Notes: a model not told the origin generated them from the letters alone. A DNA stretch of 64,000 nt from Temnothorax longispinosus (GCF_030848805.1 NC_092359.1:20115579-20179578); one strand, 5' to 3'; counted from the first letter of the stretch, positions 15,201 through 26,600 are shown. Numbers and translations: made by a program.

Positions 15201-18048
15201 ATATCCAAACAATCACGTAAACTATTAAAGAATGATTTGGTTCAACGTACTTTAACGAAAATCGTATCTATATTTCAGGAGTCGATACCGGGCTGGACCG
15301 ACGCGGAAGTTGCGTCGTCGCGCCGTCCTGAAGAATGGCGATTGCAATGTGCTGCAATCGCGCATCTCCCGGCGATCGCTGCGTTTTCTGCAGGACATCT
15401 TCACAACCCTAGTGGACACACAGTGGCGTTGGACGCTGTTATGCTTCATGTTGAGCTTTCTTCTATCCTGGCTGGGTTTCGCGGTGATCTGGTGGCTAAT
15501 AGCCTTCACTCACGGTGACTTCGAAGAACAGCATTTGCCGCCTTTTCAACCGGAGAACAACTGGACGCCATGCGTCTACAACATTTTCAGCTTCACTAGC
15601 TGTTTCCTCTTTAGTATCGAAACCCAGCACACCATCGGATATGGCAGCCGTTCTACTACCGAAGAATGCCCCGAGGCCATATTTATTATGTGCCTTCAAA
15701 GTATCTCTGGCGTCATGATCCAAGCTTTCATGGTGAGTGCGTTTGGGGAATGTTAAATATCCTCTGCATATAAAACGTCGGATGAAAGATTAAGTTTAAT
15801 TTAAAAAAATTAATTGCAGGTAGGCATCGTATTCGCCAAAATGACTAGGCCAAAACAGCGTACCCAGACTCTGTTATTTTCGCGAAATGCCGTGATCTGT
15901 CAACGGGATGGTGAGCTCTGTCTCATGTTTCGAGTGGGCGATATGAGGAAGAGTCACATAATCGGCGCGAGTGTACGCGCACAAATGATTCGCAGTAAGA
16001 CGACCAAGGAGGGCGAAATTTTGTCTCAACACCAGCACGAATTGGCGGTAGGTACCGACGGTGAAAACGGCGATCTGTTTTTCATCTGGCCGGCCACCAT
16101 CATCCATCGGATCAACGAGTCCTCGCCCTTCTACAATATGTCCGCCGAAGATATGTTGACTGAACGTTTCGAGGTCGTTCTGATCTTAGAAGGTACTATC
16201 GAGTCTACTGGACAAACTACTCAGGCTAGGTCAAGTTATCTCCCACAGGAGATCCTATGGGGTCACCGTTTCGACCCCATGGTAAGCTACTCCAAGGAAC
16301 GACAAGGTTACGAGGTGGACTATTCGCTGTTTAACAGTACTACTCAGGTTGACACCCCGCTGTGTTCCGGCAAAGAGCTTGCAGAATTTTATAAGGCGCA
16401 GGATGATCTTCGTCACGGAACTGGTACGTGATCACGTGATTAATTTCTCATATAAATTTTCCAGATAATTTTCTCAATTTTTGGTTTGTTAAATGAACAC
16501 AAAGTATATATAAAATAACACTAAATTTACTTCTTCGCGAAATGCCGTGATCTGTCAACGGGATGGTGAGCTCTGTCTCATGTTTCGTCTTTATTTTAAA
16601 ATATTTATATTTCTCACAATTATAATTATTAAATTGTTTTATATAATGTGCTGAAACATTAGTTTTATATAAAGTTATTGCATTCACATATTGCAAACCA
16701 AAAGTTAAGACAGCGACATGAGAGGAAGTGCAAATATTTCATTAATGGAATCTAGAGCTACCTAGTTTTTTGCGAAATATATCGATAAAGATCAAATTCT
16801 CCATGGTTATCGAGATATGAAATACTGATAACAAAACAAATCTTATCTACATTATCTATCTATATTACAATTAATCAAATACACCGAACAATCAATATGT
16901 TTGTTTAGTCTGAGATAATTTCTTATGTACGTTTGGTAATTAGTTTAGTATGTCATAAATTGATGTAACACATTGTTCATTTACAGTTATCTAGAATTTA
17001 ATATTGAAGAATTTGTATTTCCTACTCATAATAACTGTAGTGATAACCAAATCTAATTATCTTTAGATTTTAATTGAGCTATCTATAATCAGATTTAAAT
17101 CTTATATATTACCACACATACACGAGCGAGCGCGCACGCACACAAATACTTTTAAATCCACCTATTTTGATGGAGAGAATTAATCCTACAAATGAAAAAA
17201 ATTTACATTACTCTACGTATTATTAATTTCTTTATTCGGAAGCTTCCTGATCTCATAACTGTCAAGGGCTATTAAGTGTACTAATTGCCAGCATGTTAAC
17301 GCTTAGTCTGAACGAATTCCAAGCAAATTCCAACCTATTCCTGAATAGCCAAATCTGTCGAATACAGATTTTGAAAGTATTTGCCGACAGAATGCCAGCA
17401 GAAATACAGAATATCTGATAATTATTGGAACAATGCAGCAAATGAAGTGAATTAAACTGACAATGGGTAAAAAGTTACTCTACCTTTTGGCGATTTTTGC
17501 AATAATAAACGTGAAATTAATCAATAAAGTAAATAGTCTGTAAATAGAATATGCTAACGAAAGTTAACAAAATATAATGACAAATTGACCGCAGAAAATG
17601 AACAGAATCTGCCGTAAATATTTAAATTATATGTATTCTATTTAAATGTTTACGAAGTGACAGATTCTGTTTGGTTTCTGTCGACAATCTGCTCAGCAAA
17701 ACAGTTTAATGCACACAGATGATACTGAATCTGTTGCAATATCTGAGTAAATCTGCTGCCAATCTGTTGTCATGTTGCAGGCAGGTTGCTTACTGGGATT
17801 GCTAATTCTAACTCTTTAGTTCTCGCATGTTGCTCATTATTGTCTTTGTCTAATCATCTGGTACTGGCTGTACCACAGATGGAAGCCTGAAAAAAATCCC
17901 TAGCGAGCCGAAGAATGTCCCGATCGTGCTCAACATGCTCCCTCAAGCCGACAGCACAGGTTTCCTCATCCATCAAGATCGTTCTTCTCAGAAACCGTCC
18001 AAACTGCATATTGACATTCCGTCTATCGACGATTGTCCTGGAGTGTAA
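6275..18048 (+). CDS. Inward-rectifier potassium channel (Kir/Irk family), isoform with first exon A
   Basis: Kir-family K+ channel of the plasma membrane: a tetramer that sets resting potential and passes K+ inward. Coding exons by splice sites and phase: 6275-6522, 15279-15732, 15820-16423, 17879-18048, giving about 491 aa. Seen in the common body: basic N-terminal segment ending in KNGDCNV, TM1 (about residues 132-158), pore helix and selectivity filter TIGYG at 201-205, TM2 ending QAFMVGIVFAKM, then the basic RPKQR stretch (family PIP2-binding site) and the beta-rich cytoplasmic domain (SRNAVICQRDGELCLMFRVGDMRKSH region). The residue aligned with Asp172 of Kir2.1 is Gln (codon 15721), so weak rectification is inferred. 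The C terminus (ends CPGV) is in the last exon. First exon A is acidic (a run of Glu) and has an ATG pair at 6275/6278; a short upstream ORF starts at 6231. Which Irk paralogue this is I cannot say. Confidence 0.93.
6523..10460. other. Kir first intron, nothing clear
   Basis: AT-rich intron DNA. A patch at 9.54-9.72 kb has GC-richer sequence with a TCAGTCAGTCAGTCG run (tandem initiator-like sites) and could be another Kir promoter. Confidence 0.35.
10665..10860 (+). promoter_or_regulatory. Candidate promoter and leader exon for Kir isoform B
   Basis: Two nearly identical TATATAAGACAT boxes lie in tandem (about 10668 and 10683), followed about 35 bases on by CAGTTT, an initiator-like site. 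A possible donor (GTTAAA|GTAAGA) falls near 10856, and exon B has an acceptor near 11448. The order promoter, leader, intron, coding exon B is plausible but untested. The doubled TATA box may reflect a local 15-bp duplication. Confidence 0.35.
11523..11674 (+). CDS. Kir channel: candidate alternative first coding exon B
   Basis: An open segment of 50 codons plus 2 nt starts at ATG 11523 (MNGMNGNVLKMGDKS...) and stops at a good donor (AG|GTAAAT at 11674/11675). It ends in phase 2, exactly what the common Kir exon at 15279 needs: AG+G gives Arg, followed by SRYRAGPTRK. The protein would be about 459 aa. A possible acceptor lies at 11447-11448, so the exon may run 11449-11674. The segment is Pro/Thr-rich near its end and has no membrane segment, as expected for a variable cytoplasmic N terminus. 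The ORF in another frame over the same bases is not phase-compatible. This is inferred from phase and splice sites only; no transcript is available. Confidence 0.72.
14433..14449 (+). CDS. Kir channel: candidate short alternative first coding exon C
   Basis: ATG at 14433 followed by four codons and TG, then a strong donor (GTG|GTAAGT at 14449/14450). It also ends in phase 2: TG+G gives Trp, so the protein would begin MHRNPW-SRYRAG and be about 414 aa. Upstream ATGs in the same exon (14404, 14420) are out of phase with the common body and would act as upstream starts, which lowers confidence. The preceding 13.8-14.4 kb contains a moderately GC-rich stretch (13.98-14.09 kb) that may be the 5' UTR or promoter. 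Confidence 0.45.
16534..16587. repeat. 54-bp exact copy of Kir exon sequence inside the following intron
   Basis: Bases 16534-16587, in the intron after 16423, are identical over 54 bp to coding bases 15879-15932 of the preceding Kir exon. The copy is in the same orientation. Its edges show no intron or poly-A, so it is a small DNA-level duplication rather than a retrocopy. The copied segment contains ATGGTGAGCT, which resembles a splice donor. Confidence 0.97.
17250..17815. repeat. Degenerate dispersed repeat copy (family with CCAGTAAGCAA end)
   Basis: The stretch is full of variants of CAGATTCTG, CTGCCAATCTG and GTTGCTTACTGGG. Its right edge (about 17770-17812), read in reverse, begins CCCAGTAAGCAACCTGCC and matches the starts of two other degenerate copies (57.27-57.51 kb reversed, 60.81-61.1 kb forward). 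It ends about 60 bp before the acceptor of the last Kir exon. No coding capacity was seen, so it is a nonautonomous mobile-element relic of unknown superfamily. Confidence 0.55.
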
Positions 18049-18249
18049 TTTATCTCACGTAGAAAAAGTTAAAATAAAGAATGAAGAAGAAAAATATATA
18101 GGAATAAATCAAAAAGAAAAGCTAAGTGATAAAGAGACGACATTCCTCATCTTATAAAAATTTAAATAATTTATTTTTTCGTATTTCGTAAGGAAGGAAT
18201 AAGTTGTACCTCGATTATACGTTATATAATGCAATAAATTAAATTAATT

Positions 18250-19035
18250 AATTAGAATGATTCTGATAACACATGTATTTGAAAGACTTGAGCTGTTCTA
18301 AGATTGAAATACTAAAAGAACAAGTCACGTCCCAATTATACGTTAGATAACTAATGTGATAAATTAGATCTTTACGACATATTTATAAAACTCAAATTAC
18401 ATTTCCAGGTTGGGATACGAGCTATCCAAATCTTTTGTAATTTTTACTGAGCTTGGTTGTGATTGTCTATCTATTTAAATCCCACGCTGACGAGGCATTG
18501 TAAATTGAGTGTATCGAAAATCGCATATTAGTATTTATTTATTATAATGTATAGTATTATTTATTATGACACTTGCATATTATTATTTAAATTGAAATTC
18601 AATGAAGACAAAGCAAATAAAGATTGAGACGTTAAAATTTGACTCATTTTATTCTTTTAATCTCTAATTTCCGTGTGGCATTGGTGGCTTATTGATTTTT
18701 TATTATATGATAAAACGCAGACATAAAGAAATTAAAAGTGCCCAAGAGCCCAGCGATGAAAATGCCCAAAAGCAAAAAGATAAGTGATTTTAACAAATAT
18801 TTTAAAGTTTTGTTAAATATTGAAATATTTTGTTCGATATTTTTATAAACTCGTATAAATTGCTATAGATAAAGACTAAAGAAAAAAATGCGGAATAAAA
18901 CGTTACTAAAAACCGTCAATCACGAATGTTATTGTAATTGTGCGATTGAATAATATCCGATTTTTCCGATTATGATATTTTTATCTCAATTTTTAATGCG
19001 TAGTCTATATGTGTATTGTATAAGCAGAATAAAAA
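18250..19035. other. Intergenic, Kir 3' end to next gene
   Basis: Candidate poly-A signals for the Kir mRNA lie near 18073 and 18232 (AATAAA). The rest is AT-rich with no supportable gene. A short ORF with a hydrophobic stretch (about 18668-18789) lacks splice sites and is not called. Confidence 0.4.
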
Positions 19036-21424
19036 ATGTTGAATTGTAAAGTTATGTCCTTAATAATCCTGTTTTTGGTCCTGCAACTTTTCTTTTGGTG
19101 TAAAGGCTCTCCTCCTTCTTTAACTTATTAATTATGTACTTTAACCCAGACAATACGAAATAAGGTAATATAAGATAGAATACGATAATGTAAATATTTT
19201 ATTGCATAGGTGCGTTTCTTTTTATTTTTTATTGGGTTATTGTATATGAAATGTCGGATTGCTTCACTTTTGGTTTTCTGGGAAATTGTCTTCAGCATGA
19301 TAAGGTTAAATATAACAATAACAATATTAACTGACCACAAATCTCGATTATCGATTAAATTTGAAGAGTTCCTAAGTCGCAGATTGCATTTCAGGTGTTT
19401 TAATCGACGAGGACCGCTTAACGAGAAGAGACTGTAAATGCAATTGTCATCCGACCAACCACCTGTATCCACAATTGTCTCTGACACCCTTGGACTGTGC
19501 ACAGAGCCATAACAGCACGGAAAATGAGTATTATTGGCAAAATATCTGCAAATGTTCAAATTGTATCTTATACGAGCCTCAAGTCACAAGCATTGGTCAA
19601 TCAAAGGTGTTCGATTTTGACGCCATTCAGATAATAGAAAACGAGGAACTGCAACAACTGCCAGAAGCGGTAAACAGGGAGATTGTGAAAAACAGCGAGG
19701 AGATTGTCTTTGAGGAGGAGGAAAAAGTCTCAGAGAGGAATCTGATTAAATTGAACGACGTAAAAAGTAAGCTTTTAAGTTATAATCAAGAAATTTTTTT
19801 TGGAGAAAGAGAAGAAGACGTTTTGATCCCAAGAGCTGTGGAAAAAGATATGATTAACAGAGAGAAAAATGGAGATAAAAAAAATCAAGAGAGCCTTGAA
19901 GAAGAGAAAGAAGATGCTTCCATGCAAAAAGCCTTAATTAAATTAAATAAAGACAAGGATAAAATTTTGAAAGATAGTCAGAAAATTTTTTTTAAAAAAG
20001 AAGAAGGAGACTTTTCAGAAAGATACATGATCAGATTAAAAGAAGACAAGACTGACATTCTGAAAAATAGTAAAGAAATTATGTATGAAGATACAAAAGA
20101 CGGCTTTTTAAAAAGAAACATAATTTGGTTAAACGAAAAAGGTGCTGATAACTTAAAAAATTGCCAGGGAGCCATCTTTAAGCAGGAAAAAGGAATTTTA
20201 GAAAGAAAATTAGTCAAATTAGATAAAGGAAATGACGATACCATAAAAAATCATCGTATTTACGAAAATGAGCAACTTGCTTTTATAAAAGTTAAAGAAA
20301 GTCCTAAAGATATTCGACATGTAATTAGGCATACTTCATACAAACCTAAAGAGGGATACAAGATGAAAAGTAATGAGTTAGCAAAAAACGATTACGAAGT
20401 ATCCCTTGAAAAAAGACAAAAACTACACAATAAACAATGTCAATTGATTATGCTAGTAAATCGAGAACAGAAAAATATAGAAAAAAATATAGAAAAGAAT
20501 ATTTGTATGAAAAGAGAACGAAATTCTCAAAAAAGGTTTGACAGAAGTTTGAGTGATGACCTTTTAACAATAAATGATAAAAGATCTTTCAAGAAACCCA
20601 TAAGAAACACGAGTAATAAATTGGTTCTATCAATAAATCAAGATAATAAAAACTCGAAGAGTGATCCCTTTTTAATTGAGGAGCATACTTCTTCAAAGAA
20701 GCATCATAGAAGTTTCACTGATTATTTTGTCACAACAGACGGTGGAAGATCAACAGAGAATGTAATCAGCAACATAAAGAACGTTAGAATATTGGAAGAA
20801 GGTCAAAAGTCTTTGCAGCAAATTTCCAAGTATCCTGCAGCATCTTTAGATCATTTAAATAGCAATTCAATTTTTGATCAGCGATTAAATTATGATTCTC
20901 TTAGATGGGAAGATGGTGACTCTCATTGTCAAATAAAACAGCATGATAACATTAGAATCGAGAATGAGAAAACTCCGAGAAAATCTTCATGCCATCGTCC
21001 CGCCAAAATAGCGATACATGACAAACTTTATTCTAATGATATTCGCTCATTGGACTCTCCAGTTTACGATCTTTCACCAGAATCAGGTTTTTACGAACGT
21101 AGTTCGGAGAACAATTATAGAGAGCTGTTTACGAGGAATATGAAAGATATTATAAACACCAATTCTGTAGAAAGCAATCTGTCACGAGAGAACGCAATAA
21201 GCGATATTGGTAATCCAAAAGAGAGTATTAAAAATCACAGTGTCGAAGCAATTGCTAGTAAAAATAATAGTGTCATAGATAATGAGATTATAGCTTCTTC
21301 ACCCTTCGATCCATCTTTTAAAAGTTCTTTTGATGACGGCAACAATCTAACTAAATGTGGCGATGCTTCGATTATTAAAGAACAAATTATATGTATAGAA
21401 AATAGAGAACCAAAGCATTCATAA
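19036..21424 (+). CDS. Probable secreted Lys/Glu-rich protein with degenerate ~31-residue repeats, not recognised
   Basis: Exon 2 (19395-21424) is one long open frame. It has an acceptor (TTGCATTTCAG at 19394) and needs one upstream base to complete its first codon. Upstream, ATG 19036 opens a typical signal peptide (MLNCKVMSLIILFLVLQLFF) ending in phase 1 at a donor (T|GTAAAG at 19099/19100), so joining gives about 697 aa. After the signal come about 50 residues with closely spaced Cys (DCKCNCHP..., ICKCSNC). Next is an acidic/basic zone with five or six degenerate repeats around the theme LIKLNKDKDKILKDSQKIFF (about 19679-20291), then a long polar, probably disordered tail (Lys, Asn, Ser, Glu) ending EPKHS. 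No transmembrane segment follows the signal. I recognise no family. The exon 1 link is inference; the long exon is solid. Confidence 0.72.
19679..20291 (+). repeat. Degenerate tandem protein repeats inside the secreted protein gene
   Basis: Successive units share hydrophobic-Lys-Leu, then Lys-x-x-x-Ile/Asn-Leu-Lys-Asn, then a Gln/Lys-(E/K/A)-I-(F/M)-(F/Y) core, then an acidic stretch and (S/L)(E/K)R. Best units begin at LIKLNKDKDK, IRLKEDKTDI, IWLNEKGADN and VKLDKGNDDT, with earlier weaker units at EIVKNSEEIV and KLLSYNQEIF. Unit length is 30-32 residues; the DNA repeats are strongly diverged. Confidence 0.7.
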
Positions 21425-21465
21425 AGCGAACGAAAAATACAGATGTCCAAATACATAAACTAGAA

Positions 21466-21538
21466 AAGTGATTAGCAATTTTGATGAATTAGCAATACAC
21501 ACGTGATTAGCAATTTTGATGAATTAGCAATACACACG
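21466..21538. repeat. Tandem duplication, ~35-bp unit x2
   Basis: GTGATTAGCAATTTTGATGA followed by ATTAGCAATACACAC occurs twice in direct tandem just downstream of the secreted-protein stop codon. Confidence 0.9.
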
Positions 21539-22870
21539 TATATAAGTTCAATTCTAGCCGAATAAGCATTATTTATTTTTTAAGTGAGAATATTGTAAAA
21601 TTAAAATTAATATTTGTATATAATAATTAGATAACATAATTAAGTTAAGTAGTAAATGTCTTATATATATATATAGTCACAAGTTAACTTATTAAATTAG
21701 ATTTTAATATAATAAATTTTTTCAAATATAAATTTAAAAAAATATTAATGTTTCCATGTTATATGTATAAAAAAATTAATATATTAATTTCTAATTTTAA
21801 TTCATCGTTCATTTACAATTTCTTGCATCATCTGATTGATAAAAAAGTGCTCATTCCCTAACAATTGTAAAATGAGAATATTGATACCGATTGTTATTAT
21901 TATTGTTAATTATAATTTGTTTAATGATATTAGTGACACATTAAGTTAATCTATAATTGATATAATTCTATGATTGATATTATAAATAAAATAATATCAA
22001 AATATTCGATTATTCGAAGACATCTGCAGTTGAAATGATATAATTTATCACAAAAAGCCATTTTTTATAATAAAGACAGTAGAAACTACTTTTGCACTAC
22101 TTATTATTCGGTACGTCACTTATATGTAATACCCAATTAGTATCAGTTATTTAAATTATAAGAGCAATTAAATAAACTTCCTACTAAAATTGTAATACTA
22201 TTGAAAAATTAGTTGAGGAATTGTGAATATGTTTGATAACATGTGATCGTCCGGTGATAAATTCTTATCGCAAGGAAAGCAGAATCGCACAATAATCATG
22301 AGAGTAGAATGGTTTCTTATCTACCGCTGTCGTAAACATGTATGTAGTTAGAAACTTGAAGAAACCGCAGTGATACTCTTGCGGTTTTTTATTTTTTCCG
22401 ATTTACACATAAATAACACATTCAAATCACGTAACGTATAAAAAGGTAATAGCGTTATTAAAAGGCAGAGTACATTAAATTCTCGCTGCTCGAAACGCAC
22501 AATAACAAATCACCAATTTTAAACGTTAAAGTTTTAAATTGTCTTTATATCATAAAGTCTTTATATCAACAACAAAAAAACACTTTAATATTCGCAATCT
22601 GTTTTCTTGTGAATAAATACTTCCTCTGGCATATATATGACACATTATTACACACCAAGTTAATTGTTTGCTCATTAGAAATGTGCATTGCGTAATCGAC
22701 GAACCATCCAGTGGAACCAGAGATGTCAAACGAAAATCATCGTTATATTTTTCGATATAACAGCGTAACATCTTGGAACAGTTAAAGGTAAATTAAATCT
22801 TTTATTTCAAAATTTCGATGAAAATACGACTTAAATGATTCTATGAAAAAAAATTTCAAAAACATTCAAA
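21515..22870. repeat. Segmental duplication, copy 1 (FMO upstream flank)
   Basis: This stretch matches 38150-39190 in the same orientation, with clear identity through the AT-rich 21.54-22.30 kb part and again from about 22683 to 22850. Copy 2 lacks about 380 bp (roughly 22300-22682), the interval that holds the candidate FMO TATA box. The copies differ by scattered substitutions and small indels, so the duplication is not very recent. Confidence 0.9.
22437..22787 (+). promoter_or_regulatory. Candidate FMO promoter and 5' noncoding exon
   Basis: TATAAAAAG at 22437-22445 is a strong TATA box. A leader would start about 30 bases on and run to a donor (AAAG|GTAAAT at 22787/22788). A usable acceptor (ACTCCCAG at 23644) precedes the FMO start codon by 44 bases. 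The leader contains a 20-codon upstream ORF from ATG 22717. No transcript evidence; position and orientation fit only the FMO gene. Confidence 0.45.
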
Positions 22871-22932
22871 CATTTCAAAAAAAAAACTTTTACTTGACAA
22901 TGTGAAAGAAGTGTTAACCTCTTCAGTACTAT

Positions 22933-22990
22933 CATCGACTTTAGTCGACAGCCACCAAATGCTTACGTATGGCGTCGACTTCAGTCGATG
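22933..22990. repeat. Imperfect hairpin with TCGACTTxAGTCGA arms
   Basis: CATCGACTTTAGTCGAC and GTCGACTTCAGTCGATG face each other across about 25 bases, each arm itself nearly palindromic. Probably a fragment of an inverted-repeat element. Confidence 0.6.
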
Positions 22991-23252
22991 CTTATTAAGT
23001 GATATTTAATTTTTATTTAAATGTTTTTCGGTTAATTTTTCTATTTATTAAAGATAAATGAAAGTTTTTACACAGATCAACAACTTTATCACAGAACTTT
23101 ATCACACGTGTTACATGTGTCACATATACACATTTATATAAATCACACGGACAATCACTGATCACTGTTCTATACATACTCATCAGATCACGTGGTATAC
23201 TCACAGTGGGTGCAGTGCGATCCACTAGAGTCACTAGGCGCTTCAAACATTT

Positions 23253-23378
23253 AAAGCCCCTTGCACAATAGGCGATAGAGCGATAGCGACAGCGACAAAG
23301 TTGCCGACAAAGGTATATAGTGGCAACCTTGTCGCTGTCACTATCGCTATCGTTATCGCCTATTGTGCAAGAGGCTTT
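23253..23378. mobile_element. MITE-like fold-back element, 126 bp
   Basis: Long, nearly complete inverted repeat: AAAGCCCCTTGCACAATAGG at the left edge and its close reverse complement ending GGCTTT at 23378. The arms continue inward through GCGATAG/GACAGCGACAA motifs. It lies in the presumptive first intron of the FMO gene. Target duplication not resolved. Confidence 0.75.
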
Positions 23379-23688
23379 AGAGCATCATTTTGTCCTTGTT
23401 TAACATTTGATAAACAACAAGGATGAAATGTTTCCAATTTCCAAGAGCGTTTGGGGCGCCAAGTGGATCGCACACCCAGTGACTCACAGGCAGTGCGCGT
23501 ATATGGTATATGTGACACATGCAATGGTGGCTCTGCAGTTTACTTCTGTCTCATCCTATTACATGCAAGATAATCATAATGAGCAATCTAAATAGTATAT
23601 AGAAATCTGTGTGTGTATTGTACGAAGATATCCATTGACTCCCAGGAAACTCAGGAGAATAAAAAATATATATAAACGACGTACAGAG

Positions 23689-26600
23689 ATGGCAAATCAA
23701 GAAGGAAAAATCAAGGTATGCGTGATCGGTGCTGGCGCGGCCGGTTTATGTGCAGTCAGACATTTGGCGGCAAATACGACATTCGAAGTAACTGCTTACG
23801 AGCAGACAAACGATATAGGAGGTACATGGGTTTATAAGGAGCAAGTTGGCCTCGATGATAATGGCTTACCGATACATTCCAGCATGTATCAGAATCTAAG
23901 GTTTGTTATTGCTTGCTTCTATTATAATATATGTATATCTCTAAACATATTGTATGTAAAATGCAATTAAGTTAGAGTGAAACAAGTATATTTTGTTTTA
24001 CTTTAACTTATTGCACGAATTTGCACCAGTTCAGAAATTTCTTCGAAAAAGAATAGACGTCATGGATAGTATATATGCATAAAGCTTCTAGAACATTCTA
24101 CGCATGTCTCAAAGACGTCATAAACACGTTCAAAAGACGTGAAAAGTAGGAATTTTAAATGTCTTTATCTATAAAATGTCTTTATCATTAAAACAAAACG
24201 TTTCTGTAATAGTTTTTTAAACGTTATTTTATCGGAAAAGAAACGTTCCATCAAACGTTTTTCGAATAGACATTTTTACTCATGAGAAACGTTTCTAGAA
24301 ATCGGTTATAAAACGTTTCGGAAAAACACTCATAAAACATTTCTAAAATGTGTATGTGCTACCTGGGATTATTCTATACAAGAAAAATGGTATTTTTACG
24401 CGAATTTATTATTTATTATTTCAATTAAACATTTAAAAAAATATATATAATTATATCTAATTTGGCGCAATTATATATAAGTTTGTATATAATTTGATGT
24501 ATCTCAACTCGAAAAAAATTCTAATATAACTGCATAATTTGATATGGAGTTATAAATATTTTGATGTAATTACATACAATTATTTACTCGAAAAAGACTT
24601 TTAATATAACTTTACGTAATTTGATATGGAGTTATAAATATTTTGATATAATTGATATAATTGATATAATTGATATAATTGATATAATTGATATAATTGA
24701 TATAATTACATATAATTATTTACTCAAAAAAGAGTTTTAATATAATATTGTATAATTCGATGTGGAGTTATACATATCTTGATATAATTACATGTAATCA
24801 TTTACTCAAAAAAGAATTTTAATATAATGTTGCATAATTTGATATGGAGTTATAAATATTTTGATATAATTGCATATAAATGAATACATAAATAGATCTT
24901 ATTATATATGATTATATATAATATGATATAATTAGATAAAATTATATGTATATAAACATTTTTTCCCGGAAACTTTATTATATGTAACTAGAAATTATTC
25001 TCATAATTTACTAAATATTTTAATAATATTTAGTAATATGATACCAAGTACAATGTTTCTTGTTCTTCTCTATAGAACGAATTTACCAGCAAAAATTATG
25101 AATTTTCCGGATTATATTACAATGGAAGGGCAAGAACCTAGTTGCGTGAGCCATCAAGAAGTTTTGAATTATCTAAAAGATTATGCTCAACATTTTGATG
25201 TGCATCGATATATTGAAGTAATTGCACCATATGTATATCTGAATTAAAAACGTTTGAGAAGGTAATATTTGTTTATCCAGTAATTAATTTCTATTCTCTA
25301 GCTCAATACAAAAGTCGAAAGTGTCCAATTTGTATCATCTGATCACTCCAATCAAGATAAATGGTCCGTGCAAGTGAGAAAATTAAAAACTGAAGAAATG
25401 GAATTACGTTATTTTGACGCAATTATGGTTTGCAATGGGTAAAAAAAAGCTGCACGTGTTGCCTTGGATTAAAGATTATCGAGACTTTACGGTGCTGAAT
25501 AAATAGTGTTTTAATTTTTTCTAGACATTATTTCGATCCTTATGTACCAACCATAACTGGTATCGAAAGTTTTCCGGGCCTAATATTGCATAGCCATGCA
25601 TACAGAAGACCAGACGAATTTTCCGGCAAAACTGTATTAGTGTTGGGTGCAGGTTCATCTGGCATCGATATAGGGATCGATTTATCTAATCAAGCGACTC
25701 GCGTGTATTTAAGTCACAATCATGATAGGTGACCGATTAATCCTTTCGTACTTATAAACATTTGCAAAAATAAACTGAGATTTGACTGAATCTTTATAAA
25801 TACACTACATTAGAAAGAAACATAATTAATTCAAGATTTCCTCTACTTTTCTACTTTAATTATTTGCACTTTACAGATTAACAAGTTCTTTACCATCAAA
25901 TATGATACAAGTTGCGGGCATTGAGAGCATACACGAGACTACATTCCGTTTGAAGGATGGAACTACTGTCGATGCTATTGACGTTTTTCTTCTTTGTACT
26001 GGTTACACGTACAATTTTCCCTTCTTAGACAAAAACTGTGGTATAAAAGTTAACAGTAATTACGTAACTCCGCTTTACAAACATTTTATCAATATTGAGC
26101 ATCCTTCAATGTGTATCGTCGGTATACCTACAGTCGTCGTGCCATTTCCCATGTTTCATATGCAGGTATTTCGTAGTATTTAACAATGCAATAGTTAATT
26201 CTACACATTGTGTACTAATTGTTATTGCAACGTATTTTAGCTGTAAGCTATCTGATAAAAAGAAAAAAATATTTTTTTAGCATAAAATGTATATAGGTGT
26301 ATATAGAATATTTCTAGGGATTAAATAATGTTACGAATTATAATTTAATTATAATTATAGATTATAAATTCTTCTTAATTTATACGAGCAAATTAATATC
26401 ATTATCTGAATTTTTATTTCCCAGGTGCAATTTTTCCTAGCTCTGCTGCAAAACCGAGTAAATTTGCCTTCGAAACTAATAATGCTGGAAAATTCAGCCT
26501 TAAAAACTCAAAAGAAGAGACATGCACATAAGCTAATGGATCATCAATGGGATTATAACGATTCATTGGCAATTGCTGGCGGATTTGATCGTTTACCATT

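Noticed and set aside
15252..15509. Minus-strand and shifted-frame ORFs over the Kir exons
   Set aside because: Shadows of the Kir coding sequence, which has full family similarity in the other frame.
18668..18789. Short ORF with a membrane-like helix and basic tail upstream of the secreted-protein gene
   Set aside because: Stops on both sides, and no acceptor or donor that would join it to either neighbour.
19978..20244. Minus-strand ORF of 88 codons
   Set aside because: Antisense of the Lys/Glu-rich repeat region, whose A-rich codons leave few stops on the other strand.
22550..22771. Minus-strand ORF of 73 codons in the FMO leader region
   Set aside because: Overlaps the proposed FMO promoter and leader; only partly present and frame-broken in the duplicate; no recognisable content.
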